Of a stretch of 64,000 nt of DNA, positions 17,718 through 26,523 are shown piece by piece; positions within the stretch are counted from its first letter, which is position 1; each line of letters begins with the position of its first letter. This stretch comes from JBDTSW01 sp963758845 (lineage in GTDB: Bacteria; Actinomycetota; Thermoleophilia; Solirubrobacterales; 70-9). The position numbers were made by a program, and so were the translations under genes. Under the pieces are notes generated by a model. It was given only the letters and a program-made list of their open reading frames with translations, ran no database searches and had not been told where the DNA came from. The DNA lies in the NCBI GenBank assembly GCA_963758845.1, contig CAVWWX010000002.1, positions 124,001 to 188,000 of the forward strand, read 5' to 3'.

Positions 17718-18568
17718 CGGGGCGGCGGTTTGACGTCGGGCGGTGGCGGGGGCTCCAGGTCGGTCAGCTCCTCCGCCGAGGGCTCGGGGCCGGACACCTG
17801 CTTCTTTTGCGGGGGGCCGCTGGGCGCCGGCGTGAAGGCGCGGAGCAGGTCGATCGGCAGCGGGAACACGATCGTCGAGTTGGTGCTGCCCATCTCGAGC
17901 AGCGTCTGGAGGTAGCGCAGCTGGAGGGTCGCCGGGTTCTGGCTGATGATGTCGGCGGCGTCGGCAAGCTTCTGAGCCGCCTGGTACTCGCCGTCCGCGG
18001 CGATGATCTTCGCGCGGCGCTCGCGCTCGGCCTCGGCCTGGCGCGCGATCGCCCGCTGCATCTCGGCCGGGAGCTCGACGTCCTTGACCTCGACCGTCGA
18101 GACCTTCACGCCCCACGGCTCGGTCTGCTCGTCGATGATCTGCTGGAGCTCGATGTTGAGCCGCTCGCGCTCCGCCAAGAGCGAGTCCAGCTCGGCCTTG
18201 CCCAGCACCGACCGCAGGGTCGTCTGCGAGATCTGCGAGGTGGCGAGCAGGAAGTTCTCGACCTCGGTCACAGCCTTGTTCGGGTCGATCACCCGGAAGT
18301 AGGCGACGGCGGTCACCCGCACGGTCACGTTGTCCTTGGTGATGATCTCCTGGGGAGGCACGTTGAGGGTGACGGTCCGCAGGTCCACGCGCACCATCTG
18401 GTCGACGATCGGGATCAGCAGGATCAACCCCGGGCCCTTCTGCGCGATCAGGCGGCCGAGGCGGAAGATGACCCCGCGCTCGTACTCGCGGAGAACCCGA
18501 ACGGACGCGGCGACGAGGATCAGTAGGAAGACCGCCAGCACGGCGACGATCGCGATTCCGACTGACAC
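17714..18568 (-). CDS. Slipin/stomatin-like SPFH-domain protein
   Basis: Membrane-microdomain scaffold protein, 284 residues, with one N-terminal hydrophobic segment (about 2-24). It has an SPFH/band 7 domain (EYERGVIFRLGRL through VEVKDVELP, about 30-180) and a helical segment rich in Glu/Arg/Ala (about 175-215) used for oligomers. A Pro-rich tail follows the hydrophobic patch ALEMG-like TNSTIVFPLP. The GTG start follows directly on the nfeD stop. Slipins are the partners and C-terminal substrates of NfeD-type proteases, so this is the classic pair. Confidence 0.92.
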   Translation of the reverse strand: MSVGIAIVAVLAVFLLILVAASVRVLREYERGVIFRLGRLIAQKGPGLILLIPIVDQMVRVDLRTVTLNVPPQEIITKDNVTVRVTAVAYFRVIDPNKAVTEVENFLLATSQISQTTLRSVLGKAELDSLLAERERLNIELQQIIDEQTEPWGVKVSTVEVKDVELPAEMQRAIARQAEAERERRAKIIAADGEYQAAQKLADAADIISQNPATLQLRYLQTLLEMGSTNSTIVFPLPIDLLRAFTPAPSGPPQKKQVSGPEPSAEELTDLEPPPPPDVKPPPR

Positions 18569-19900
18569 CTAGCTGCCTCCTTCTTCCCCCGCGAGGGGCC
18601 GGACCCGAAGGGTCAGGCCGTCGACCGATTCCACCCTCACTTTAACGCCGCTGGGGATCGGGCCGGAGCCATCGGCCGCCTCGGCCCGCCACAGCGCGCC
18701 CTGAACGAAGACCTGCCCGACCGGATCGACGGGCGTGCGCACCTCGCCGACGCGGTCGCTCAACTCCTCCCACCCGGTCAGCACGGGCCGGCGGCGAGCC
18801 TCGACCACTTTCTTTGCGGCGAAGGCCAGGAAGCCGCCGATCAGGATCCCGGCGGTCACGACCGCCGGCACCGAAACGTCCAGCGCCTCGCTGTTGGTGT
18901 CGTAGAGCAACAGGCCCGCGAGGACGATTGCGACCACCCCCACCACGCCCATCACTCCGCCCGCGGCCACGTGCGCCTCGGCGATGATCAGGGCCACGCC
19001 CAGGATCAGCAGGGCCAGGCCCGCAAGCGTCACCGGCAGTTGCGAGGTGCCGTAGAGGCCCAGCAGGAACGAGACCAGGCCCAGCGCGCCCGGCACGATC
19101 AGGCCGGGGCTGAAGATCTCGATCGCCAGGCCCACCAGGCCCGCCGAGAGCAGCAGGAACGAGACGGTCGGGTTCACGATCACCTGCAGCAGGTCGAATT
19201 GCAGCGGCATGTCGTGGGTCTCGATCTCCAGCCCGGCCGTGTCCAGGGTCTGCTGCTTCGGGCCCTGGACCTCGAAGCCGTCGAGCTGCGCGAGCAGGTC
19301 GTCCTCGCTCGTGGCAACGATGTCGATCAGCCCGGCCTCGAGCGCCTCGGTGGCGGTCACGTTCTCGGCGTCGGTGACCATCGCCTCTGCCAGGTCGCCG
19401 TCGCGACCGTGCTCCTCGGCCAGGGCGCGGACGTAGGCGGCCGCGTCGTTCTCGATCTTGCGTCCCAGGACCTCGCCCACGTCCTCGCCCCCGATCGAGA
19501 CGGGCGAGGCCGAGCCGATGTTGGTCTGCGGGGACATCGCCGCGACGTCGGCGGCCTGGGTGATGAACAGCCCGGCCGAGGCGGCACGCGCCCCGTCCGG
19601 CGAGACGTAGACGACGACCGGCATCGGCGCGGCGATGACGTCCTTAATGATCTCCCGCATCGAGGTGTCGAGCCCGCCCGGGGTGTCGAGGCGAATGATC
19701 ACCAGCTCGGCCTCCTCGTCGGAGGCCTCGTCGAGGGCCTTACCGACCCAGGCCTCGGTCGCCGGGTCGATGGTGCCGGTCAGCTCCATCGAGTAGGCGA
19801 TGCCCGAGTCGCTCTGGGCCCCGGCGCTCGAGAGCAGGCCGGCGGCGCCGAGGGCGATGGCAATGAGGGAAAGGAGCAGGCGCAGGGTGCGGCGCGTCAC
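18569..19900 (-). CDS. nfeD: NfeD-family membrane serine protease
   Basis: Long-form NfeD of 443 residues that cleaves stomatin/slipin partners. A signal peptide (about 1-28) precedes a ClpP-like protease domain (about 30-235) with the catalytic dyad Ser108 (ARAASAG) and Lys148 (LGRKIENDA). Four to five membrane helices (about 260-385) follow, then a C-terminal OB-fold NfeD domain (about 390-443; GQVFVQGALWRAEA). The GTG at 19900 sits just before the signal peptide. The slipin gene follows with no gap. Both catalytic residues are present, so it should be active. Confidence 0.92.
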   Translation of the reverse strand: MTRRTLRLLLSLIAIALGAAGLLSSAGAQSDSGIAYSMELTGTIDPATEAWVGKALDEASDEEAELVIIRLDTPGGLDTSMREIIKDVIAAPMPVVVYVSPDGARAASAGLFITQAADVAAMSPQTNIGSASPVSIGGEDVGEVLGRKIENDAAAYVRALAEEHGRDGDLAEAMVTDAENVTATEALEAGLIDIVATSEDDLLAQLDGFEVQGPKQQTLDTAGLEIETHDMPLQFDLLQVIVNPTVSFLLLSAGLVGLAIEIFSPGLIVPGALGLVSFLLGLYGTSQLPVTLAGLALLILGVALIIAEAHVAAGGVMGVVGVVAIVLAGLLLYDTNSEALDVSVPAVVTAGILIGGFLAFAAKKVVEARRRPVLTGWEELSDRVGEVRTPVDPVGQVFVQGALWRAEAADGSGPIPSGVKVRVESVDGLTLRVRPLAGEEGGS

Positions 19901-19999
19901 GGGTGAATTATGCGCCGCCTGGCGCTTTTGTCTGCGTATGGGCAACAAACGCGCCAGGTGAGCGCGCTCCTGCGGGTGGCGCGGGCGCGGCGCGTTTCG

Positions 20000-20590
20000 C
20001 TACTGGGCGTACTTGTCGATGTCGGAAGCGAGGGAGGCCTCGTCCGCGTAGCCGCCGAGGTGGACGTAGGCGAGCTCGCCCGAAGAGTCGTAGAAGGCGG
20101 TGGCGGGGAACTCGCGGGCGTTGTCGAGGAACTCGTCCGCGAGCTCCTGGTCGGGGTCGAGGTAGCTGGGATACGGCAGCGGCAGCTCCTCGAGGAAGGT
20201 CGCGGCGGCCTCCTCGGAGTCGTTCGAGTCGATGCCCAGGAAGGCGACGTCGGAGCCGCGCTCGTCGGCCTGCGCCTGGAAGAACGGGAACTCGAACCGG
20301 CAGGGACCGCACCAGGACGCCCACTTGTTGACGACCACGGGCGTGCCCTCGAGCGACGCGAGCCGCTGGGAGAACGCCTCAACTCCCCCATCCAGTAGCT
20401 GGTTCGCCTCGTCCCTGAGCGCCCGCAGCTCGGGAGGCCCCTCCTCGAGCGGCGCGGTGGCCTCGTCGACGGACACCTCGGACTCGGGGTTGCCGGCCGA
20501 ATCGCCGTCGTCGTCGTCCCCGCCCAGGCAGCCGCCGAGCGCCAGCGCAAGGGCGATTGCACCAGCGGCGATTGCGTGTCTGAGGTTCAT
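20000..20590 (-). CDS. TlpA/ResA-like thioredoxin-fold lipoprotein
   Basis: Exported thiol-disulfide oxidoreductase of 196 residues. A lipoprotein signal ends at LALGG-Cys21, followed by an acidic spacer. The thioredoxin domain has VVVNKWASWCGPCRFEFP with the active-site Cys94 and Cys97, and the cis-proline loop EFPATAFYD. Such proteins reduce apocytochrome c or other extracytoplasmic thiols. A ccm cluster lies about 9 kb away, so a role in cytochrome c maturation is possible but not shown. It is divergent from the helicase gene. Confidence 0.88.
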   Translation of the reverse strand: MNLRHAIAAGAIALALALGGCLGGDDDDGDSAGNPESEVSVDEATAPLEEGPPELRALRDEANQLLDGGVEAFSQRLASLEGTPVVVNKWASWCGPCRFEFPFFQAQADERGSDVAFLGIDSNDSEEAAATFLEELPLPYPSYLDPDQELADEFLDNAREFPATAFYDSSGELAYVHLGGYADEASLASDIDKYAQ

Positions 20591-20649
20591 CGTGTGCTGA
20601 GGCTGGTACTTTTCAGGTCGGCTTCCGCCTAAGGGAGCCCCGGAGTAGC

Positions 20650-20681
20650 CGCCGGCAGGTCAGGGGAAACACCTTCCGGCG
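20650..20681 (+). other. Stable hairpin in the long helicase leader
   Basis: Arms CGCCGGCAGGT and ACCTTCCGGCG pair with one C-T mismatch around a 10-base loop CAGGGGAAAC. It lies in the 169-base space between the divergent lipoprotein and helicase genes. It may belong to a structured leader RNA or be a terminator for antisense transcription. I could not match it to a known riboswitch. Confidence 0.4.
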
Positions 20682-20759
20682 TCCGCCTCCACGAGGTTAC
20701 TGCGCTCCTCGCCCCCGACTTGGATCAGCGGCGCGGAGCCCGACAGCTCTCCTTATCCC

Positions 20760-23408
20760 ATGGAAAAAACCACCGATGTCGCCGCGAGCGCGGCTGGGGC
20801 GTTGCTTTCCGACGCCGATCTGAAGCGTGTCCGTGAGTTCACGCGTGAGCCAGTGCTGCTCGAGGGCGAGGAGATCGACGCGCTAGCCCCCGGGACCGCC
20901 CGGCGGCGCGCGGCGGACTCGGCCCTCGTCGAGCTCGACGCCGGCGCCGAGGCCCCGTCGACGGAGTGGAGGCGCGAGTACTCGCTGATGCTCGGGCTCG
21001 AGCGCCTGCTCTCCGAGGACACGGCGACCCTGCTCGACGGCGCCGAGCTCTCCGAGCATCAGGTCGACGCCCTGTCGGGCACCCTCGCTGCCCTGGTCGC
21101 CGAGCTCGAGCAGAACGGCGAGCAGCGCGCGAACGGCGCCGCCGCCGACGCCGCCCTTGACGTGGACGACGAACCGGGCGCGGATGAACCGAGCGCGGGG
21201 TCAGACACCGAAGCGGCGGACGACTCCGACCTGAACGGCGCCGACGGGTCTGACCCCACGAGCGACGCCGACTCGGACGACCCCGACGCCGACGACGACA
21301 TCGAGCCCCTCGAGGACGAGGAGCTCGCTCCCGACGAGGAGCCGGTCGACTGGGACGAGCCGGCTGAGGAGGACGACGACCAGGTCGCCGAGGTCCTCGA
21401 CGACCCCGGCGCCGACCGCCGCTTCTGGTTCGAGCACGCGACCGGCGCCGGCAAGACCGTCGCGGCCGTGGGCTTCATCGAGGCCTCGCGGACCGGCGGC
21501 GTCCTGATCCTGACCCACCGCCGCAACCTGGTCGACCAGTTCATCGGCGAGATCTCCGACCGCGGCTACAAGGAGCGCCTGTGCCCGCCGCTCCTGGATG
21601 GCGCCGACCAACCGTACGGGCCCGTGACGGTCGAGACCTATCAGTGGTTCGTCCGCAACGCGCAGCGGATCTCCGACGCCTACTCGATCGTGATCTGCGA
21701 CGAGGCCCACACGGCTCTGGGCGAGAAGACGAGCGCCTGCATCCGCGACTTGCCCGGCCCCGTGTTCATCGGGATGACCGCCACCGGCGCCCTGATCGCA
21801 CGCCACGTCGCCGACCTCTTCCCGACCCAGACCTCGCGCTTCGACCTGGCCCAGGCGGCGCGCCGCGGCGTGATCGCGCCCCTGCGGGCCCTGCGGATCC
21901 CGCCCGGGCCCGGGGTCCGGACGATCGCCAAGGTCCCGCTGCGCCGCGGCGAGGTGGACCAGGACTTCGACCAGGAAGAGCTGGCCGCCCTGCTCGACCA
22001 GGAGCCGTTCAACGTGGCCGTGGCCGACCTGTACCGCTCGCGCTTCCGCAACGTGCCGGGCGTCGTCTACACCGCGGGCGTCCGCCACGCGAACAACGTC
22101 GCCGCCTCGTTCCGTGCGGCCGGGATGAAGGCCCAGGCCGTGTCGGGCGAGACGCCGAAGCGCGACCTGGCCGAGATCCTCGCCGGCTTCGAGCGCGGCG
22201 AGGTCGACGTTCTCTGCAACGCGATGCTCCTGGCCGAGGGCTGGAACTCGCCCCGAGCGACGATCTGCATGCACCTGGCCCCCACCGCCTCGCGGCGCGT
22301 CTACCAGCAGCGTGTCGGCCGCGTGACCCGGCGCTCTCCCGGCAAGGAGGCCGGGCTGGTGATCGACTTCGTCCACCCCGCCACCACCAGCGACGAGACC
22401 ATCGTCACGCTGCACTCGCTGCTGGACCGCGACGTCTACCGCGGCGGCGCGATCGTGGTGGGCCCGGTCCGCCGCGGGCGCGGGCGCCGGGTCCGCGTGG
22501 AGCGCCGGGTCGTGCCCGTCTCGGCCGACCCCGAGCGGCGCCTGCAGATCCTGGAGCGGGAGCTGTGGCGAATCGCCGTCGAGAACCTGAACTTCTCCGA
22601 GCAACATGCGTGGGCTGCACTGGCCGGCGCTCGCGTCACCCCCAACAACTGGCGCCGGGCGAAGGCGATGATGCAGCACGACCAGTCGAAGGAGCTGCGC
22701 CGGCGCTACCTGGCGACCTGCGTCCAGCGAAACCGCAACCACCAGCTTCGCCTGAAGGCGCTGGGCGAGATCGCCGCGCTGCGCGACGCCGACGCCTTCG
22801 ACGACGCGGCCGAGGTCGTCGCCACCTGGCCGCGTGACGAGCGACGCGCCGGCGTCAAGGCGCTGCTCCAGGCCCTCTCCGAGCAGCGGATCGGCCGCCG
22901 CGACCAAGCCCAGGCCTGGGTCTGGCGCCTGGCGTCGTTCACCCGCGAGCTGCACGAGGAGTACGCCGTCCAGCGCTGGCCCGAGACCAAGCGCCTCCTG
23001 GGGCTGTTCGTCAACTCTTCAGGCCGTGCCCACGGCCGCAACGCCCGGCGCATCGTGCACGCCGCCCGCCAGCAGGACCGCCGCCTGGCGGTCGCCCTGC
23101 TGGCCGCCGCCGTGGCCCACACCCCCGAGGCCGAGGAGGTCCTGCGCGGCGCCCGGATGCGCATGGCCCGCAAGCCTTCGGCCGTCGCCCGCGAGCTGCT
23201 GCGCAACTTCCCCAAGTCGGGTGGATCCCGGCGCCGGCGCCGCAAGGGCGGCAAGGGCAAGAACGGGAACGCCGACAACGGGTCCGCAAAGGCCAAGGGC
23301 GCCCAGGGCAAGGGCTCGAGCTCGAAGAAGGGCGGGGAACAGAACGGCGCGTCCGGGAAGAACGGCCGCGAGCGCGAGAAGCTCGACGCCGCCGACTCGG
23401 CCGACTGA
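20760..23408 (+). CDS. Superfamily 2 DEAH-type helicase with acidic and basic extensions
   Basis: ATP-dependent nucleic-acid helicase of 882 residues. The helical N-part (1-115) is followed by a very acidic low-complexity linker (about 125-218, mostly Asp/Glu/Ala/Ser). The helicase core (about 220-560) has motif I ATGAGKT (about 228-234), Ia LTHRRNLVDQF, II DEAH (about 314-317), III TAT (about 340) and VI QQRVGRVTR (about 516-524). A helical C-domain (560-815) and a Lys/Gly/Asn/Ser-rich basic tail (about 820-870) follow. All motifs needed for ATP hydrolysis are present. It is monocistronic; whether it acts on DNA or RNA is not evident. Confidence 0.86.
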   Translation: MEKTTDVAASAAGALLSDADLKRVREFTREPVLLEGEEIDALAPGTARRRAADSALVELDAGAEAPSTEWRREYSLMLGLERLLSEDTATLLDGAELSEHQVDALSGTLAALVAELEQNGEQRANGAAADAALDVDDEPGADEPSAGSDTEAADDSDLNGADGSDPTSDADSDDPDADDDIEPLEDEELAPDEEPVDWDEPAEEDDDQVAEVLDDPGADRRFWFEHATGAGKTVAAVGFIEASRTGGVLILTHRRNLVDQFIGEISDRGYKERLCPPLLDGADQPYGPVTVETYQWFVRNAQRISDAYSIVICDEAHTALGEKTSACIRDLPGPVFIGMTATGALIARHVADLFPTQTSRFDLAQAARRGVIAPLRALRIPPGPGVRTIAKVPLRRGEVDQDFDQEELAALLDQEPFNVAVADLYRSRFRNVPGVVYTAGVRHANNVAASFRAAGMKAQAVSGETPKRDLAEILAGFERGEVDVLCNAMLLAEGWNSPRATICMHLAPTASRRVYQQRVGRVTRRSPGKEAGLVIDFVHPATTSDETIVTLHSLLDRDVYRGGAIVVGPVRRGRGRRVRVERRVVPVSADPERRLQILERELWRIAVENLNFSEQHAWAALAGARVTPNNWRRAKAMMQHDQSKELRRRYLATCVQRNRNHQLRLKALGEIAALRDADAFDDAAEVVATWPRDERRAGVKALLQALSEQRIGRRDQAQAWVWRLASFTRELHEEYAVQRWPETKRLLGLFVNSSGRAHGRNARRIVHAARQQDRRLAVALLAAAVAHTPEAEEVLRGARMRMARKPSAVARELLRNFPKSGGSRRRRRKGGKGKNGNADNGSAKAKGAQGKGSSSKKGGEQNGASGKNGREREKLDAADSAD

Positions 23409-23411
23409 GCC

Positions 23412-24137
23412 CTACGCGAGCCGCAGGCTCACCTCGCCCGCGCCCAGGCTGACCTGGGCTCCCCCCTTCGTTCGCACCAGCAGGTTCCCGTCCGCGTCGA
23501 TGCCGGCCGCGACGCCCACGCCCGATGCCGGCTCGCCGCCCCCCTCCCACCCGACCTCGCGCCCGCGCAGCGCGTCGCGCGCGGCGAACTCCTCGACCAC
23601 CCGCTCCGGAGCGGCCTCGACCCACCGCCCGAGGGCCGTGTTCAGGGCCACGGCGGCCGCGACGGGCGTCGTTCCGTGGCCCACCGAGGTCGCCGGCCAG
23701 CGCAGATCGGCGGGGAACCCGTCGTCGGGGACCGCGAGGTTCACGCCGACCCCGATCACCGCCCAGTCGGGCGGGCGCGCCTCGATCAGGATGCCGGCCG
23801 CCTTGCGGTCGCCGATCCAGACGTCGTTGGGCCACTTGACGCCGCAGGCGACGGGTGCCAGCGACTCGACGGCCTCGCAGACGGCCAGCGGCACGGACAG
23901 CGGGAGCAGCCGGTGGCGGCGGTCAAGCGGGCGCAGCAGGGCGGAGTACAAGAGCGCGGTGCCAGGAGGCGCGCTCCAGCGCCGGCCGTGGCGCCCCCGC
24001 CCCGCGTCCTGCTCGGCGGCCGTGACGACGGTCCCGGAGGGCGCGTTCGCGCCCGCCAAGTCACGGGCGCGATCGTTGGTCGAGTCGGTCCGGCGAAGGT
24101 GCCGGTGCGGCCGGCCGAACCGAGTGGCCTCGCTCAT
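23412..24137 (-). CDS. birA: Biotin--[acetyl-CoA-carboxylase] ligase
   Basis: Attaches biotin to carboxylase carrier domains, 241 residues, cytoplasmic. Family motifs are DSTND near residue 18, QDAGRGRHGRRW (biotinyl-AMP loop), KWPNDVW (about 100-106), KAAGILIE and a C-terminal SH3-like domain. The N-terminal winged-helix repressor domain of E. coli BirA is absent, so this is the monofunctional type. Its ATG overlaps the stop of the SAM hydrolase gene (ATGA). It ends the long ccm-hem operon, three bases from the converging helicase stop. Confidence 0.92.
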   Translation of the reverse strand: MSEATRFGRPHRHLRRTDSTNDRARDLAGANAPSGTVVTAAEQDAGRGRHGRRWSAPPGTALLYSALLRPLDRRHRLLPLSVPLAVCEAVESLAPVACGVKWPNDVWIGDRKAAGILIEARPPDWAVIGVGVNLAVPDDGFPADLRWPATSVGHGTTPVAAAVALNTALGRWVEAAPERVVEEFAARDALRGREVGWEGGGEPASGVGVAAGIDADGNLLVRTKGGAQVSLGAGEVSLRLA

Positions 24138-24943
24138 GCCGGGCGCAGCGTGACCTCGTCCCCGACGGCCACGCCCAGCTCGCCGGCTGCGGCGCCGAGG
24201 TTGATGGCCAGCGCCAGGCAGGCGTAGGAGTCCTCGTAGAGGATCAGCCGGCCCGGCGCCACGTCGCTGAAGGTCTCGACGTAGGCGGCGCGCTGCGTCC
24301 TCCCTTCCAGCAGTACCTCCACCGGCCGCCCAGGGCGCAGGCCGGTGTCCGGGAAGCGCGCGGGGCGGACGTCCAGAGCGACGTTCCCGTAGCGGTCGAC
24401 CGAGATCACGTGCGCCAGCACACCCGACGGGACGACCTGTGGATCTGGGAGCGGCGAGGGAGAGAGGGTGTCGGGATCGATCGCATCGCCCACCTCGCGC
24501 AGAGCCGACCCGGCCGCCAGGTGCGCCGCCGCCGGGGCGAACAGGTCTCGCCCGTGAAAGGTCGCCGCGACCGGATCAAGCCGCACCGGCGAGAACACCA
24601 GGTCGACCGCCTCGGCGGCCCCGCCCACCTCGTCGAGGGCGGGCGCGAGCAGCCCGTTGTCGGGCCCCACCAGGATGCGGTCGTCCCTGGCCGCCCGCAC
24701 AGCCACCGCCCGGCGCTGTGACCCGACGCCCGGGTCGACCACCGCCAGGTGCACGCCCACCGGCGTGTAGGGCAGGGCCCGGGCCAGGACCGCGGCCCCC
24801 TCGGCGACCCCGTGCGGCGAGATCCCGTGGGTGAGGTCGATGACGGGGGCGCCTGGGGCGATCCCGGCGATCACCGCTCGGCAGACGCCGGCGAACTCGT
24901 CGTCGTAGCCATAGTCGGAGAGGAAGGTGATCGGCAGCGCCAC
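24134..24943 (-). CDS. SAM hydrolase (DUF62/SAM hydroxide adenosyltransferase family)
   Basis: Member of the SAM-dependent chlorinase/fluorinase-like family, 269 residues. Most members hydrolyse S-adenosylmethionine to adenosine and methionine. N-terminal FLSDYGYDDEFAG, DLTHGISPH, AVVDPGVGS, GPDNGLL and FHGRDLFAP match the family's active-site blocks, including the Asp, His and Arg used by the hydrolase branch. The C-terminal beta domain starts near 165. No halogenase-specific residue could be tested. It sits between cobA/hemD and birA; cobA/hemD uses SAM, which makes the linkage interesting. Confidence 0.85.
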   Translation of the reverse strand: MALPITFLSDYGYDDEFAGVCRAVIAGIAPGAPVIDLTHGISPHGVAEGAAVLARALPYTPVGVHLAVVDPGVGSQRRAVAVRAARDDRILVGPDNGLLAPALDEVGGAAEAVDLVFSPVRLDPVAATFHGRDLFAPAAAHLAAGSALREVGDAIDPDTLSPSPLPDPQVVPSGVLAHVISVDRYGNVALDVRPARFPDTGLRPGRPVEVLLEGRTQRAAYVETFSDVAPGRLILYEDSYACLALAINLGAAAGELGVAVGDEVTLRPA

Positions 24944-24966
24944 GCGCGCAGCCTATGCCGCCACGC

Positions 24967-26523
24967 TCAGCCGCCCGGGCCGGCGGCGTCGTCGAGGAGC
25001 GCGGCAATCAGACCGTCGGGGTCGTGGCGCTCGGCCTCCACGTGGACCTCGAGGCCCGCCTCCCGCGCGGTCTCGCTCGTGACCGGCCCGATCGACACCA
25101 CCCGCGCCCCGGCGGGGTACCGGTCGCCCAGCGCGTTCAGGAGGTTGGTGACGGTGGACGAGGAGGTGAAGGTCACGTAGTCGGCCGACTGGGCGGCGTC
25201 GACCGCCGCCTCGTCGGGGGCCTCGGCGACCGTCTCGTACAGCGCGACGACGTCAACCTTGGCGCCGCGCTCGCGGAGCGCCTCCGGAAGGACCTCGCGT
25301 GCCTCGGCAGCGCGTGCCACCAACGCGGGCTTGCCGTTGACGTCGACAGCGGCGAGCGCCTCGACCAGCGCCTCGGCGACGAAGCGCTCGGGCACGACGT
25401 CGGCGATCACGCCGCGCTCGGCCAGCGCTGCCGCCGTCCCGGGGCCGATCGCGGCAACGGTCGCGCTTGCGAGGGCCCGGGCGTCGCGGTTCTGCGCGGC
25501 CATCGCCTGGAACAGAAGCTGCACCCCGTTGGGGCTCGTCAGGCACACCAGCGCGTAGCTGTGCAGGTCGGCGACGGCCGTGGCCACCTCGTCGCTGTCG
25601 ATGCGCGGCTCGACGCGGATCGCAGGGAGCTGGATCACCTCCGCGCCCAGCCCGGTGAGGGTCGCCGCGATGCCGCTGGCCTGGGCACGGGCCCGTGTGA
25701 CCACCACGCGGCGGGCCCACAGCGGGCGGCGCTCCAGCCACTGGATGCGCTCCCGCCGGGCCGCGACCGGACCCGTCAGGAGGATCGCCGGCGGGCGCAA
25801 TCCGGCCTGGGCGACGGCGTCGGCAAGGGTCTGGAGGGTGGCGCTCACGGTGCGCTGGCCGGGGAGCGTGCCGCGCTCAACGGCCGCCGCCGGCTCGGCG
25901 CCGTCGCGCCCGGCCGCGATCAGCGCCGCAGCGATATCGGCGGCCCGGCCGACGCCCATGTAGAGCACGAGGGTCCCGGGGAAGCGGGCCAGCGCCTCCC
26001 AGTCGAGCGCCGTGTCGTCCTTGGCGGGGTCCTCGTGGCCGGTGACGAACGCGACTGCCGCCGCATCGTCGCGGTGCGTGACCGGAATCCCCGCGTAGGC
26101 GGGAGCCGCGACGCCTGCGGTCACACCCGGGACCACCTCGAACGGAACGCCCGCCGCTTCCAGGGCCTCGGCCTCCTCGCCGCCGCGCCCGAACACGAAC
26201 GGGTCGCCGCCCTTGACGCGAACCACGCTCAGCCCCTCCTTGGCCTTGGCGACCATCAGCTCCTCGATCTCGCGCTGCGCCATAGCGGCGTCGCCGGGGC
26301 GCTTGCCCACGTACACCAACTCGGCGTTCTCGCGCGCGCCGTCAAGGGCGCCAGAGGGGATCAGCCGGTCGTGGAGGATCACGTCGGCCGACCCGATCAG
26401 CTCCACCGCGCGCACGGTCATGAGGCCGGGGTCACCCGGGCCCGCGCCGACCAGGTAGGCCACCCCCGGCCGGGCCCCACCGGGGCGCATCCCGTCCATG
26501 CCCTGGTCACGTGGCGAGCTCAT
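24967..26523 (-). CDS. cobA-hemD: Uroporphyrinogen-III C-methyltransferase / uroporphyrinogen-III synthase fusion
   Basis: Two-domain protein of 518 residues. The N-half (about 14-255) is a SUMT/CobA methylase with VGAGPGDPGLMT, GKRPGD, GGDPFVFGRGGEE and VPGVTAG; it makes precorrin-2. The C-half (about 265-518) is HemD, with RRVVVTRARAQ, LTSPNGVQLLF, IGPGTAAAL and FTSSSTVTN; it closes hydroxymethylbilane to uroporphyrinogen III. The fusion places two consecutive steps in one protein at the haem/sirohaem/cobalamin branch point. The ATG at 26523 overlaps the hemC stop (ATGA). Confidence 0.93.
   Translation of the reverse strand: MSSPRDQGMDGMRPGGARPGVAYLVGAGPGDPGLMTVRAVELIGSADVILHDRLIPSGALDGARENAELVYVGKRPGDAAMAQREIEELMVAKAKEGLSVVRVKGGDPFVFGRGGEEAEALEAAGVPFEVVPGVTAGVAAPAYAGIPVTHRDDAAAVAFVTGHEDPAKDDTALDWEALARFPGTLVLYMGVGRAADIAAALIAAGRDGAEPAAAVERGTLPGQRTVSATLQTLADAVAQAGLRPPAILLTGPVAARRERIQWLERRPLWARRVVVTRARAQASGIAATLTGLGAEVIQLPAIRVEPRIDSDEVATAVADLHSYALVCLTSPNGVQLLFQAMAAQNRDARALASATVAAIGPGTAAALAERGVIADVVPERFVAEALVEALAAVDVNGKPALVARAAEAREVLPEALRERGAKVDVVALYETVAEAPDEAAVDAAQSADYVTFTSSSTVTNLLNALGDRYPAGARVVSIGPVTSETAREAGLEVHVEAERHDPDGLIAALLDDAAGPGG

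Noticed and set aside
20591..20759. Cobalamin or TPP riboswitch before the helicase
   Set aside because: The required conserved boxes are absent; only a generic hairpin is seen.
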